A DNA stretch of 64,000 bases from Chryseobacterium hagamense (GCF_007991455.1 NZ_BJYJ01000001.1:598763-662762); one strand, 5' to 3'; shown: positions 53,281 to 61,295, counted from the first letter of the stretch. Notes: generated by a model from the sequence alone, not told the origin. Translations and numbers: made by a program.

Positions 53281-54227
53281 CAGGAACGGAATTCCAGAGG
53301 ACCCATCGAGGTTTTCTTCTTAAAGAAATTAGAAAAATGGGCAACTTCCTCGAATCCCAGTGCATAAGCGATCTCCGAAACATTCCACCGGGTCTGCTTC
53401 AAAAGGATTTTAGCTTCCTGGATTATCCGTTCCGCAATAATTTCAGTCGTGGTTTTCCCGGTGTTCTCTTTCAGTTTTTTATTCAGATAATTGACATGAA
53501 CGGCCAGCCGGTCTGCATAATCCTTTGCGGTTTTAAGCTGCAGCCGCTGTTCGGAAGACCCAATAGGAAACTGCCTTTCCAGAAGTTCTACAAATAGCGA
53601 AACTACCCTTACGGAAGCATTGTAGGACGTTGACAGCTTCGAAGCAGGCTGAAGTTTCTGACCGTAATGAATGAGTTCCAGCAAATAATTCCGGATCAGG
53701 TCATATTTAAAAATATAATCGGAAGAGATTTCGTTTTTAATTTTAGTATACAGAAGTTCAATCTCATCAGCCAGCTTATCCTCTATTTCAAATAACGGAA
53801 CGTTTCCCGGCTGAAAAATCGGAAGGTCTTCCAAAGTAGTGTAGGATTTATCCCTCATAAAAAAATCTTCGGTAAATACACAGAAACTTCCTGACTGTTC
53901 CGGATCTTCAGGAATCCAGTGATAGGGAACCCTGGGTGTGGCGAAGAGTAAAGCATTTTTTCTGATCTGAATCACTTTATCGGCATATTCAGCACGGTTT
54001 TTACCCCTGATCAGACTGATCTTGTAATATTTCCTACGGTTATAAGGCATTTCTGAAGTTGCTTTTACTTTCTCAAGGGTCTGGGCAATATCAAAAACAT
54101 TGAAATGGCCGATATCTTTATGCAGGCCCTTTGGAAAAACCGACTCGAGATCCGTTCCGAGCTTGGCCGTTATTTCACGATAAAAATCATCCAGCGAAGT
54201 ATAATTTGTATGAACTGTCTTTTCCAT
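53280..54227 (-). CDS. AraC-family transcriptional regulator
   Basis: A 315-residue regulator. The N-terminal part is a cupin-like effector domain (VPYHWIPEDPEQSGSFCVF). The C-terminal 100 residues hold the double helix-turn-helix, with YADRLAVHVNYLNKKLKENT and NVSEIAYALGFEEVAHFSNF. It is cytoplasmic. The SDR gene downstream shares a 17-bp operator-like sequence with this gene's own promoter, which fits an AraC/SDR regulatory pair. The four peptide genes diverge from its start, across 150 AT-rich bases, so they too could be targets. Confidence 0.9.
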   Translation of the reverse strand: MEKTVHTNYTSLDDFYREITAKLGTDLESVFPKGLHKDIGHFNVFDIAQTLEKVKATSEMPYNRRKYYKISLIRGKNRAEYADKVIQIRKNALLFATPRVPYHWIPEDPEQSGSFCVFTEDFFMRDKSYTTLEDLPIFQPGNVPLFEIEDKLADEIELLYTKIKNEISSDYIFKYDLIRNYLLELIHYGQKLQPASKLSTSYNASVRVVSLFVELLERQFPIGSSEQRLQLKTAKDYADRLAVHVNYLNKKLKENTGKTTTEIIAERIIQEAKILLKQTRWNVSEIAYALGFEEVAHFSNFFKKKTSMGPLEFRS

Positions 54228-54234
54228 AAAAGGG

Positions 54235-54254
54235 ATTTGTAAAATTCAAATGTA
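54235..54254 (-). promoter_or_regulatory. araC-type gene promoter -7 box overlapped by the 17-mer operator
   Basis: The minus strand has TACATTTG (plus 54247-54254), 19 bases before the ATG. The dyad ATTTGTAAAATTCAAAT (54235-54251) overlaps it and extends to the transcription start region. This placement suits autorepression, in contrast to its upstream position at the SDR promoter. Confidence 0.55.
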
Positions 54255-54377
54255 AGAAATAAAAAATTTGACAAAAAAAATTATATACCCTAATTTTTTT
54301 TATTTTTTTCATGCTAAAGTGATTTAGTATTCAATTATTTCATAATTTAGTGACAATTAAATTAAACTTAATTCAAT

Positions 54378-54557
54378 ATGAAAAATCAAAATCTGATTAA
54401 CGGAAAGAAACTGAACAAAAAACAATTGCGGTCTATCGCCGGCGGATTACTAAACTGTATGGAACCGATCCTCTGTACCGATCCTCCATGCGATCCGACA
54501 GCCTCTATGTGTACGAGAATTTCACCCGCATGCGCACAGGCAGAATGCCGTCCTTAA
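54378..54557 (+). CDS. Double-glycine-leader cysteine-rich peptide 1
   Basis: A 59-residue peptide. The leader is 23 residues (MKNQN, then a KKLNKKQLRSIAGG end), and cleavage is expected after GG. The 36-residue core begins LLNCMEPILC and ends SPACAQAECRP, with six cysteines. The leader resembles the GG-leader peptides (bacteriocin-like precursors) known from Bacteroidota, which are cut and exported by C39-peptidase ABC transporters. It is the first of four tandem paralogues; peptide 2 starts 21 bases after its stop. The product may be a disulfide-bonded or modified bacteriocin, or a signal. That is inference. Confidence 0.82.
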   Translation: MKNQNLINGKKLNKKQLRSIAGGLLNCMEPILCTDPPCDPTASMCTRISPACAQAECRP

Positions 54558-54578
54558 TAATCTAAAATAATTTGTATT

Positions 54579-54761
54579 ATGAAAAATCAAAACTTAATCA
54601 ACGGAAAGAAATTAAACAAAAAACAGCTACGTTCTATTACAGGTGGGCTTTTGAATTGTTTAGAAACCAACTGTCCTACATTAGGAGGGTGTCCGATCTT
54701 AAATGAATATGGTTGTATTACCATTTCAAAAGTATGCGCACAGAAGGAATGCAAATCATAA
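54579..54761 (+). CDS. Double-glycine-leader cysteine-rich peptide 2
   Basis: A 60-residue peptide with a leader almost identical to peptide 1 (KKLNKKQLRSITGG end; one Ala/Thr difference). The core is 37 residues with six cysteines: LLNCLETNC, GGCPILNEYGC and a VCAQKECKS end. The first four core residues (LLNC) and the C-A-Q-x-E-C tail match peptide 1, while the centre differs completely. This is the pattern of duplicated precursors diversifying in the core. Peptide 3 begins 37 bases downstream. Confidence 0.85.
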   Translation: MKNQNLINGKKLNKKQLRSITGGLLNCLETNCPTLGGCPILNEYGCITISKVCAQKECKS

Positions 54762-54798
54762 CAGCGATCTAATTTTACACCAATCTAAATCCATCAAT

Positions 54799-54960
54799 AT
54801 GAAAAATCAAAACCCGTTAAAAGGAAAAAAGCTGGATAAAAAACAGCTCAGATCAATCACCGGAGGATTACAGCAGTGCATCGATCCATTTACAGGACAA
54901 TGCAAAAGCTACGGCAGGCAGTGTGCGGAATTTGAATGCCGCTATGTTATAGAGCCCTAA
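54799..54960 (+). CDS. Double-glycine-leader cysteine-rich peptide 3
   Basis: A 53-residue peptide. The leader ends KKLDKKQLRSITGG. The core has 30 residues and four cysteines: QQCIDPFTGQC, GRQC and AEFEC, followed by a short RYVIEP tail. The start is the ATG at 54799, which restores the shared MKNQN leader; the frame extends upstream through peptide 2 in another register and is not meaningful there. It is closest to peptide 4, sharing a TG-x-C-K-x-YG block. Confidence 0.85.
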   Translation: MKNQNPLKGKKLDKKQLRSITGGLQQCIDPFTGQCKSYGRQCAEFECRYVIEP

Positions 54961-54985
54961 TCAAAAAATCACTAAATCTTTTATT

Positions 54986-55138
54986 ATGAAAAATAAAAAT
55001 GCATTAAACAGGAAACAGTTACAGTCTATTTTAGGCGGAAAGGAAATGTGCTTCGACATCATGACGGGCGAATGTAAAAAATATGGCCCGTTCTGTGGAG
55101 AAAGAGAATGCCAGATCATTCCGGAGATCGAATTGTAA
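54986..55138 (+). CDS. Double-glycine-leader cysteine-rich peptide 4 (short leader)
   Basis: A 50-residue peptide. The leader is only 18 residues (MKNKNALNRKQLQSILGG), lacking the five-residue GKKLN-type segment of the others. The core has 32 residues and four cysteines: KEMCFDIMTGECKKYG, then PFCGEREC and an IIPEIEL tail. Residues FDIMTGECKKYG parallel IDPFTGQCKSYG of peptide 3. It is the last of the array, with a strong hairpin terminator 20 bases after the stop. Confidence 0.8.
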   Translation: MKNKNALNRKQLQSILGGKEMCFDIMTGECKKYGPFCGERECQIIPEIEL

Positions 55139-55159
55139 ACCAATAGCTTAATTTTAGGC

Positions 55160-55197
55160 AAAAAACGCTCCGGAAATTATTTCCGAAGCGTTTTTTT
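55160..55197. terminator. Bidirectional terminator of the peptide array and ychF
   Basis: AAAAAACGCT-CCGGAAA pairs with TTTCCG-AAGCGTTTTTT, between the convergent peptide array and ychF. Confidence 0.88.
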
Positions 55198-55219
55198 ATA
55201 TAACTAACTTTAATACTTT

Positions 55220-56311
55220 TTATACGTTGAATCTGAAGTGCATGATATCACCATCTTTCACGATGTATTCTTTTCCTTCTACCGAAAGCTTTCCGGCTTC
55301 TTTGATCTTTACCTCAGAACCGTAGGTTACATAATCATCATATTTGATCACCTCTGCACGGATAAAACCTTTCTCAAAGTCGGTATGAATTACTCCGGCA
55401 GCCTGAGGAGCAGTCCATCCCTGTCCGATGGTCCATGCTCTTACTTCCTTCACGCCGGCCGTAAAATAGGTCTGGAGTTTCAGAAGATCATAAGCTTTTC
55501 TGATCAGACGGTTGACGCCAGGCTCGGTAAGTCCCAGTTCATCCAGGAAAATTTCCCGTTCCTCAAACGTTTCCAATTCGTTGATGTCGGCTTCGATCTG
55601 TGCAGCCAAAACAACCACTTCAGCACCTTCGCCCTTCGCCATTTCTTCAATTTTACCGATCCACTCGTTTCCGTTTTTAATGGAGTTTTCATCCACGTTA
55701 CAGACGTACAGCACCGGCTTATTCGTCAACAACTGAATTTCACCGATAATCGATTTCGTGGTATCGTCGGTAGCGAATTCTCTTGCATTCTTACCGTCTT
55801 CCAGGAATTTTTCAAGACTCTGAAGGGTTTCATAAACCAGGATATCATCTTTCTTACCTGATTTGATGAATTTCTTTGCCTTTTCAACCGCTTTTCCTAC
55901 GGTCTCAAGATCTTTCAGCTGCAGTTCGATGTCAATAATTTCTTTATCTCTCAGAGGATCTACCGAACCTTCTACGTGGACGATATTTCCATTATCAAAA
56001 CATCTTAAAACATGGATGATCGCTTCGCACTCGCGGATGTTGGCCAGAAACTGGTTTCCAAGCCCCTCTCCTTTGCTGGCTCCTTTTACAAGACCTGCAA
56101 TATCCACGATCTCTACGACTGCCGGCAAAACTCTCTCAGGTTTTACTATTTTTTCCAGCTCAAACAACCGGTGATCCGGTACGGAAACCGTTCCGAGATT
56201 CGGTTCGATGGTACAGAAAGGATAGTTGGCCGACTGGGCTTTGGCGTTGCTCAGGCAGTTAAAAAGAGTTGATTTACCTACATTCGGTAAGCCTACGATT
56301 CCACATTTCAT
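55220..56311 (-). CDS. ychF: Redox-regulated ATPase YchF (Obg family)
   Basis: A 363-residue P-loop protein that binds ribosomes and hydrolyses ATP rather than GTP. G1 is GLPNVGKST (6-14), G3 is VDIAGLVKGASKGEGLGN, and NVDEN occupies the altered G4 position, as usual in YchF. The C-terminal TGS domain starts near LQTYFTAGVKEVRAWTIG and ends DGDIMHFRFNV. A TATCTTTG -7 box lies at 56382-56389. It is universally conserved housekeeping, possibly involved in stress and translation control. Confidence 0.96.
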   Translation of the reverse strand: MKCGIVGLPNVGKSTLFNCLSNAKAQSANYPFCTIEPNLGTVSVPDHRLFELEKIVKPERVLPAVVEIVDIAGLVKGASKGEGLGNQFLANIRECEAIIHVLRCFDNGNIVHVEGSVDPLRDKEIIDIELQLKDLETVGKAVEKAKKFIKSGKKDDILVYETLQSLEKFLEDGKNAREFATDDTTKSIIGEIQLLTNKPVLYVCNVDENSIKNGNEWIGKIEEMAKGEGAEVVVLAAQIEADINELETFEEREIFLDELGLTEPGVNRLIRKAYDLLKLQTYFTAGVKEVRAWTIGQGWTAPQAAGVIHTDFEKGFIRAEVIKYDDYVTYGSEVKIKEAGKLSVEGKEYIVKDGDIMHFRFNV

Positions 56312-56414
56312 AACGTAAGATTCAAAGTTTAATGTTTAACGTTCAGAATTGATGTTATAAAAACCCTGAACTTTCAGCGGGCAAAGATAGTGAATTTAAC
56401 GGGAGTTTCATAAT

Positions 56415-56441
56415 AAAAAAATCTGCCGGGACTCGGCAGAT
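56415..56441 (-). terminator. Ferritin gene terminator
   Basis: ATCTGCCGA / CGGCAGAT stem with a short loop and a T run on the minus strand. Confidence 0.88.
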
Positions 56442-56476
56442 CTTAATAAATTTTCTTTCAGTGGGTGTGTTGTATT

Positions 56477-57028
56477 TTATGGATTAGCGCCAGTGGCATC
56501 CTGTGCCTGCTCAGCATCATCCGGTAAGGTTTCAAGGGTTTTATCAAGTGCAAACAGGGATTCATCGGAAGCACGGTCTCCTCCCGCAATCTTAAGTTTA
56601 TCGATCAGGTTCATCGCAAAAGTTTCTTCTTCAATCTGTTCTTTTACAAACCATTGCAGGAAATTCCATGAAGCCCAGTCTTTTTCTTCAAAGGCCATAT
56701 CCACCAGCTTGTAAATTCCCGTTGTGTTATTTACCTCGTGCTGAAAAACAAGATCAAAGCAATGGGTCAGGCTGGTCGGTTCCTCTCCGGGTGCCGCAAG
56801 CTCGGTGATCTTCGGCTTTCCGCCCCTGTTCAGCACATACTGCATGAATTTTACCGCATGGTCTCTCTCTTCCTGAGCATGACGGAATAAAAAGTTGGAG
56901 ATTCCGGCATATCCTTTATCAGCGGCCCAGATTCCATATGAAAAATAGGTTCTCGACTGAAGATCCTCCGTATTCATCTGATCGCTCAGCGCCTGTTCAA
57001 GTTTAGCCGAAAGTCTGTTGGTATTCAT
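56477..57028 (-). CDS. ftnA: Non-haem ferritin
   Basis: A 183-residue iron-storage protein forming a 24-mer shell. The four-helix bundle carries ferroxidase ligands, with E21-type text at DQMNTEDLQSRTYFSYGIW and FRHAQEERDHAVKFMQYVL, and later FVKEQIEEETFA. It oxidises Fe(II) and stores ferric mineral. The C-terminal tail ends with DAEQAQDATGANP, a disordered addition of about 15 residues relative to E. coli FtnA. A TATTTTTG -7 box lies at 57067-57074. Confidence 0.94.
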   Translation of the reverse strand: MNTNRLSAKLEQALSDQMNTEDLQSRTYFSYGIWAADKGYAGISNFLFRHAQEERDHAVKFMQYVLNRGGKPKITELAAPGEEPTSLTHCFDLVFQHEVNNTTGIYKLVDMAFEEKDWASWNFLQWFVKEQIEEETFAMNLIDKLKIAGGDRASDESLFALDKTLETLPDDAEQAQDATGANP

Positions 57029-57626
57029 AATTTATATTTTTTAAAGTGATTATGAATCTACCGATGCAAAAATAGTTCCGATAAGTCCTGCCATTTTATC
57101 AGTTTCAATCTTATTTTTTCATAAAACCCTGAAATACTATATTTTATACCGTAATTTAAAGTTATTCTAAACTTCTGCCGGGAATTTTAAGGTGTCAGTC
57201 CTCCCTTTTTATCACTTATTTTTCAGGAGCTTTTTCCCGCTTTCCGTTGCAATCTTTTTTTTCAAAAAAGGATTTCCACTGCAATCGGGGCTAGAGTGGC
57301 AGCCTTTATTTCGCCCTTCGGCCCGATATCAATAGTGAACTCAGCTTTGCCGGTGAACCGTGAATTTCCTGACATTAATGAGAAAATAAGTGTGAGTTTA
57401 GCATTGATGATTGATTTTTTACTTAAAAAAATTAATTATTGACTATTCACTTGCGCAGCAAAATTCAACTTTCCAAAATCACCCCGACAAAAATTCGGAG
57501 GGGAATTTTCCGGTTAAGGTATTTATTTCAGACTTTTCATTTTATTATTTGTTAGAATGGATCTTTGGCACCATTCAAGGCTATTGACCATAAAATTCAC
57601 CATTCACTTGCACTATAAACAGGTAT
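57029..57626. other. Repeat-bearing intergenic region, no gene
   Basis: About 600 bases. Bases 57029-57080 hold the ferritin promoter. Bases 57476-57520 are a degraded copy of the ACCACCCCGTCAAAAAT repeat, ending in the same GGTTAAG tail as copy 1. Short CATTCACTTGC-type tracts occur at 57440 and 57600. No coding potential is seen. Confidence 0.6.
57476..57520 (+). repeat. Dispersed ACCACCCCGTCAAAAAT repeat, degraded copy
   Basis: AAATCACCCCGACAAAAATT, then CGGAGGGGAATTTTCCGG and TTAAGGT. This is a shortened version of 26130-26200. Confidence 0.55.
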
Positions 57627-57658
57627 AAAAAAATTCCCGTAGACCGAACTACAGGAAT
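57627..57658 (-). terminator. Terminator of the GH10-like lipoprotein gene
   Basis: ATTCCxGTAG / CTACxGGAAT stem with a six-base loop and a T run on the minus strand. Confidence 0.8.
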
Positions 57659-57682
57659 CAGGTTGTTTTAAGAATCAATCCG

Positions 57683-59263
57683 TTATTTCAGCATTTTTGC
57701 CGTATAATCGCTTTCGTTGCCCAGCCGGTCTACGGCTTTAATGGCGGCGGCGTTCAGTGATTTGCCGTCTTTTGTTTTAGGGATTTCTTTGGAAATCTGA
57801 TCGAGGGTCAGGATTTCGGTTTCCCATACGCCATTGTATTGGGTGAACAGAACCCATTGGAAAACATCTTTTATATTCTTAACACTCCAGCTGACCTGTA
57901 CGGAATTTCCGTTGTCTTTGACGAAGAGGCTTGGGGTCTGCAATGGGATGGTTTTAATCCAGGGTGATTTCGGAACCAGCGCTTTCTCTTTATAGGGACC
58001 ATTTTTAAGCACCGGAAGCATACCTGCATTTTTCGTGAGTCCGGCGATGCTCCAATGAACTTCCCCGGCGTCGTTGCCTAAAACCTGTCTTGAAACTTCA
58101 ATCTGGTTTTTAATCTCTGCCGGCCGGTCCGAAGACCTGACTTCTACGGTGTTCAGTCCCGGCCAAAGGTGGCGGTTCATGGTGTTCTCAGACTTCCACC
58201 AGCTCAGCAATGCCTCAAAAGGCTGACCTTTGGATTCGATCGGCCAGTAGAGCTGGGGCGAGAAATAATCCACCCACCCTTTATTCAGCCATAATTTGGC
58301 ATCGGCATACAGCTCGTCATACTGCGAAGAACCGGTAATCCCTGCCGGATATCCCGGCTTCCAGATCCCGAACGGACTGATCCCGAATTTAACATAGTTT
58401 TTCTCGGCATGGATTTCTTTATAAATCCGCTCCACAAATTTATTTACATTATCCCTTCTCCAGTCGGCCCTGCTTAAAGTTCCGCCGCTGCTTACATAGG
58501 CATTCCAGGTTTTGGTATCAGGGAAATCCGCCCCTTTGTTGTAAGTAGCATACGGATAAAAATAATCATCGAAATGCACGGCATCGATGTCGTATCTTTT
58601 AACAATGTCTTTCACAACATTGGAAACATGTCCCTGCGTTTTCGGATCGGCAGGATCAAACCAGTACATCCCGTTTTTCAGCCGGATCACAATATCCGAA
58701 AGTTTATTCACCATCGACAGGCTGTTCGGAGAACCTCCGTTGGAATGGTGGGCCCGGTACGGATTCAGCCAGACATGAAGCTCAAGTCCCCTTTTATGCG
58801 CTTCTTCAGTCCAGAACTGCAGCGGGTCATAATTCGGATGGGGCGCAACGCCGGTCTGTCCCGTTAAAAAGTATGACCACGGTTCCAGGCTGCTGGTATA
58901 TAAAGCATCGGCAGAGGGCCTGGCCTGGAAAATCACCGCATTGAAATTATTATTGCTCAGCATATCCAGCATGGCAATCGCTTCCGCCTTCTGCTGGTCT
59001 ACCGATAAATTGTTTCTTGAGGGCCAGTTGATGTTCGCGACACTCGCAATCCATGCACCGCGGAATTCCCTTTTAATTTCGGGAAGGACGGTCCTGAATG
59101 TTTCATTAGCCGGCGGGATGGCAGCCACCGGTTCAGGCGGGAGATCCGGTTTTGGCTTTGAGGCGGGAGTTTTTACGGGAGTTGCCGCTTTTTGTGAGGC
59201 ACAGGAAGTCAGCGTAACGGCTGAGCACAAAATGAGGGTATATTTAATATTCCGGAGGTTCAT
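57683..59263 (-). CDS. GH10-like glycoside hydrolase lipoprotein (GHL10 / YngK type)
   Basis: A 526-residue lipoprotein. The lipobox is LTSC (cysteine near residue 21), so it is membrane-anchored. A proline-rich linker follows. The GHL10 domain begins REFRGAWIASVANINWPSRN and shows FQARPSADALYTSSLEPWSY, HVWLNPYRAHHSN and VHFDDYFYPYATYN, with acidic residues that could be catalytic. A C-terminal fibronectin-like region ends TAKMLK. The family is linked to cell-envelope or peptidoglycan-derived glycans; the substrate is uncertain. It is a single gene. Confidence 0.9.
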   Translation of the reverse strand: MNLRNIKYTLILCSAVTLTSCASQKAATPVKTPASKPKPDLPPEPVAAIPPANETFRTVLPEIKREFRGAWIASVANINWPSRNNLSVDQQKAEAIAMLDMLSNNNFNAVIFQARPSADALYTSSLEPWSYFLTGQTGVAPHPNYDPLQFWTEEAHKRGLELHVWLNPYRAHHSNGGSPNSLSMVNKLSDIVIRLKNGMYWFDPADPKTQGHVSNVVKDIVKRYDIDAVHFDDYFYPYATYNKGADFPDTKTWNAYVSSGGTLSRADWRRDNVNKFVERIYKEIHAEKNYVKFGISPFGIWKPGYPAGITGSSQYDELYADAKLWLNKGWVDYFSPQLYWPIESKGQPFEALLSWWKSENTMNRHLWPGLNTVEVRSSDRPAEIKNQIEVSRQVLGNDAGEVHWSIAGLTKNAGMLPVLKNGPYKEKALVPKSPWIKTIPLQTPSLFVKDNGNSVQVSWSVKNIKDVFQWVLFTQYNGVWETEILTLDQISKEIPKTKDGKSLNAAAIKAVDRLGNESDYTAKMLK

Positions 59264-59444
59264 ATAACAAAAATAAGGCTAATCTTTTATTTTTAAATCA
59301 TAGGGATCAATGAAGTTTTACACATTAAAGGAGATTTTCCATGTAACCTGCTGTCTTTCCAGGAATCCATACTTCAATTGATCTGATATGAAAAATGATT
59401 GATTCATGTAGTTTAAATAAGTCTCGAGCCGATCAAACAATCCG

Positions 59445-60554
59445 TTATTTCTGCAAACGCTCCCTTTGTACAAAGCCTTCCAGGTTATCTGCCGTTTTCA
59501 CATGATACCAGGAGCCAAATGCAGTCAGGATCTTAACAGGAATCTTACTGCTGACCAGAGTAAAACTTTCATATTTCGTTCCCGGACCTGAACGGAGATT
59601 GGTTCCCACCCTGATCCGCTTTTCTTCCGGTATTTTTGTTGTGGAACCGAAAGCCTGCACCAGCCGTTTGCGGATGTACGGATATGGATCCACTGCCCCG
59701 CCGGCTGTATAGATCCCGAAATGCAAATGGGTCGGACCGCCGGCAGCATTGCCTGTATTTCCGATTCTGCCGAGGGTATCCCCGGTCTTTACCTGCCTCC
59801 CGCCTTCCGTCAGGATGCTGTCCAGATGCGCATAATAGTAGGAATTCCCCAGGATGCCATCCCGTAGCCAGACCTGTTTCCCGCCAAGCCCCTGGTTTCC
59901 GGTACGGGTGATGACGCCATCCGTTACCGCCACCACAGGCGTTCCGCGGGGTGCAAAAATATCGACGCCTTCATGGCTTCTTCCGCCGCCATCCCGGCTG
60001 GCTCCCCAAAAACTCTGGACCTCACGGTTGCCTTTTCCCGCTACCGGAAATGCAGTGGATGGCTGGGTGTATATTTTCAGTTCAAATGTATTCCGGTATC
60101 CGATTTCAGGCTGAATAACCACTTTATGTACACCGCTGGTTTCGGTAAACCGGGTGAACTTTCCATTTTCCAGAATTTCGCTTTTGGTTTTTCCGGTATC
60201 TGTACCCGCCTCAAAGACATCAACAAATATTTTGGTCTGCGGGGCCACTCCCGATGTTTCAATAACTAACAGGTCACCCTGTTTCAGTTCGAGAAAATAG
60301 CCAACAGCCTCCTGTTGCGCCTGATCAGCAAAGAAGGTAAAGGTATTGCTTTCTCCTATCGTAAGACGGCTGGCAACGGCGGAAGAGAAACTGTTCTTCC
60401 ATTGCACCATCAGGCTGTCGGCACCGGAATAGCTGCGCTCGTAGCGGGTCCGTTCGGAAGCCTCAAAGATTTTATCCGGGAATTTCAGTTCCTTACAGGC
60501 TGTTACTGAAATAATGATGATGAATAGAAAGCATATTTGTCTGATGGTATTCAT
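59445..60554 (-). CDS. M23-family peptidase lipoprotein with SH3-like domain
   Basis: A 369-residue protein. The ATG at 60552-60554 gives MNTIRQICFLFIIIISVTAC, a lipoprotein signal with cysteine at residue 20; an upstream non-ATG extension is rejected. The LytM domain has zinc ligands in RSHEGVDIFAPRGTPV and THLHFGIY. The C-terminal 65 residues form an SH3-like domain (VGTNLRSGPGTKYESF). It should cleave peptidoglycan cross-bridges or activate a hydrolase at the envelope. It is a single gene, about 180 bases upstream of the GH10-like gene on the same strand. Confidence 0.9.
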   Translation of the reverse strand: MNTIRQICFLFIIIISVTACKELKFPDKIFEASERTRYERSYSGADSLMVQWKNSFSSAVASRLTIGESNTFTFFADQAQQEAVGYFLELKQGDLLVIETSGVAPQTKIFVDVFEAGTDTGKTKSEILENGKFTRFTETSGVHKVVIQPEIGYRNTFELKIYTQPSTAFPVAGKGNREVQSFWGASRDGGGRSHEGVDIFAPRGTPVVAVTDGVITRTGNQGLGGKQVWLRDGILGNSYYYAHLDSILTEGGRQVKTGDTLGRIGNTGNAAGGPTHLHFGIYTAGGAVDPYPYIRKRLVQAFGSTTKIPEEKRIRVGTNLRSGPGTKYESFTLVSSKIPVKILTAFGSWYHVKTADNLEGFVQRERLQK

Positions 60555-60632
60555 GACAGACGGAAGTACAAAAACTTGGCCGCGTGAGTTGTTTGACAGG
60601 TATTGCGCTGATAACGATAAACTTTTTAGCAA

Positions 60633-60712
60633 ATAAGTCACACTAGATTTTTAGACTAATGGACTGAGCATACTTTCAGAAAACATAAGATTTAAAATCA
60701 AAGATTTTTAAC
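60633..60712 (+). repeat. ATAAGTCACA repeat, copy 1
   Basis: ATAAGTCACACTAGATTT, then ACTAATGGA and GCATACTTTCAG, ending AAATCAAAGATTTTT. It aligns over its whole length with 63411-63486. Confidence 0.55.
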
Positions 60713-60913
60713 AGTTCCGGTCTTAATCGATTTCTGTCGGTGGAATTTAGCGACAAAGAAATAAAAGGTATTCGTGTTGTACAGAGAAATTAGATGATTT
60801 ATGCCGACAAAATGTACTAAGTTTTAAAATCCCGAAAAAATTCACAGATTCCTTCGATAATATAAATAATAATGAGACAAATCAAAGGTTTCATATTTAC
60901 CGATGCGATGTAA

Positions 60914-61120
60914 GAGCCTGTTTAAATTTACCTTTTATATTTTAACATTAAGAATTTAAGGCATTTTAGCTTAAAAAATCAATATGTCGGTTGCCCGGCA
61001 ATATTCAATTAAGTCAATTGAAATCATCGTATTAAAGTGAAGAATAAACAAAGTTTATTTAATTCAGAAAATTAAGAGAAATGACGGAAAGTTTGATGAA
61101 TTAAAATTTTAAACAGGCTC
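60914..61120 (-). mobile_element. 207-bp MITE-like element, copy 2
   Basis: The reverse complement of the element at 2298-2504. It has the same length, the same GAGCCTGTTTAAA termini and apparently no mismatch. It is flanked by TAA (60911-60913 and 61121-61123), again a 3-bp duplication. It lies in intergenic DNA upstream of the M23 lipoprotein gene and does not break a gene. Identity over its length with different flanks indicates recent transposition. Confidence 0.88.
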
Positions 61121-61140
61121 TAAGATTTCTTCTTTAAGGA

Positions 61141-61260
61141 CCTGGATCGGCTGTGTATTTTGACACCGGGATGCACCCGGTGCTGTTGATAAGCCGCCCT
61201 TTCAGGGCTCAATAATAAGGAACGCCTATCCGGTAGCTTAGCGGAGCTGAAGCCGCATCG
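61141..61260. repeat. Cluster of small palindromes (REP-like unit)
   Basis: CACCGGGATGCACCCGGTG (61164-61182) and GCCCTTTCAGGGC (61196-61208) are perfect hairpins. GCGGAGCTGAAGCCGC follows at about 61241. The same kind of text (GAGCGGAGCCGAAGC) occurs near 63520. The stretch is non-coding, and GC-richer than its surroundings. Confidence 0.6.
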
Positions 61261-61295
61261 TTTATCTATGAAAATATGTGCGATCTGTAGGAAAT

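Noticed and set aside
54703..54798. N-terminal extension of peptide 3 through peptide 2
   Set aside because: The conserved MKNQN leader begins at 54799.
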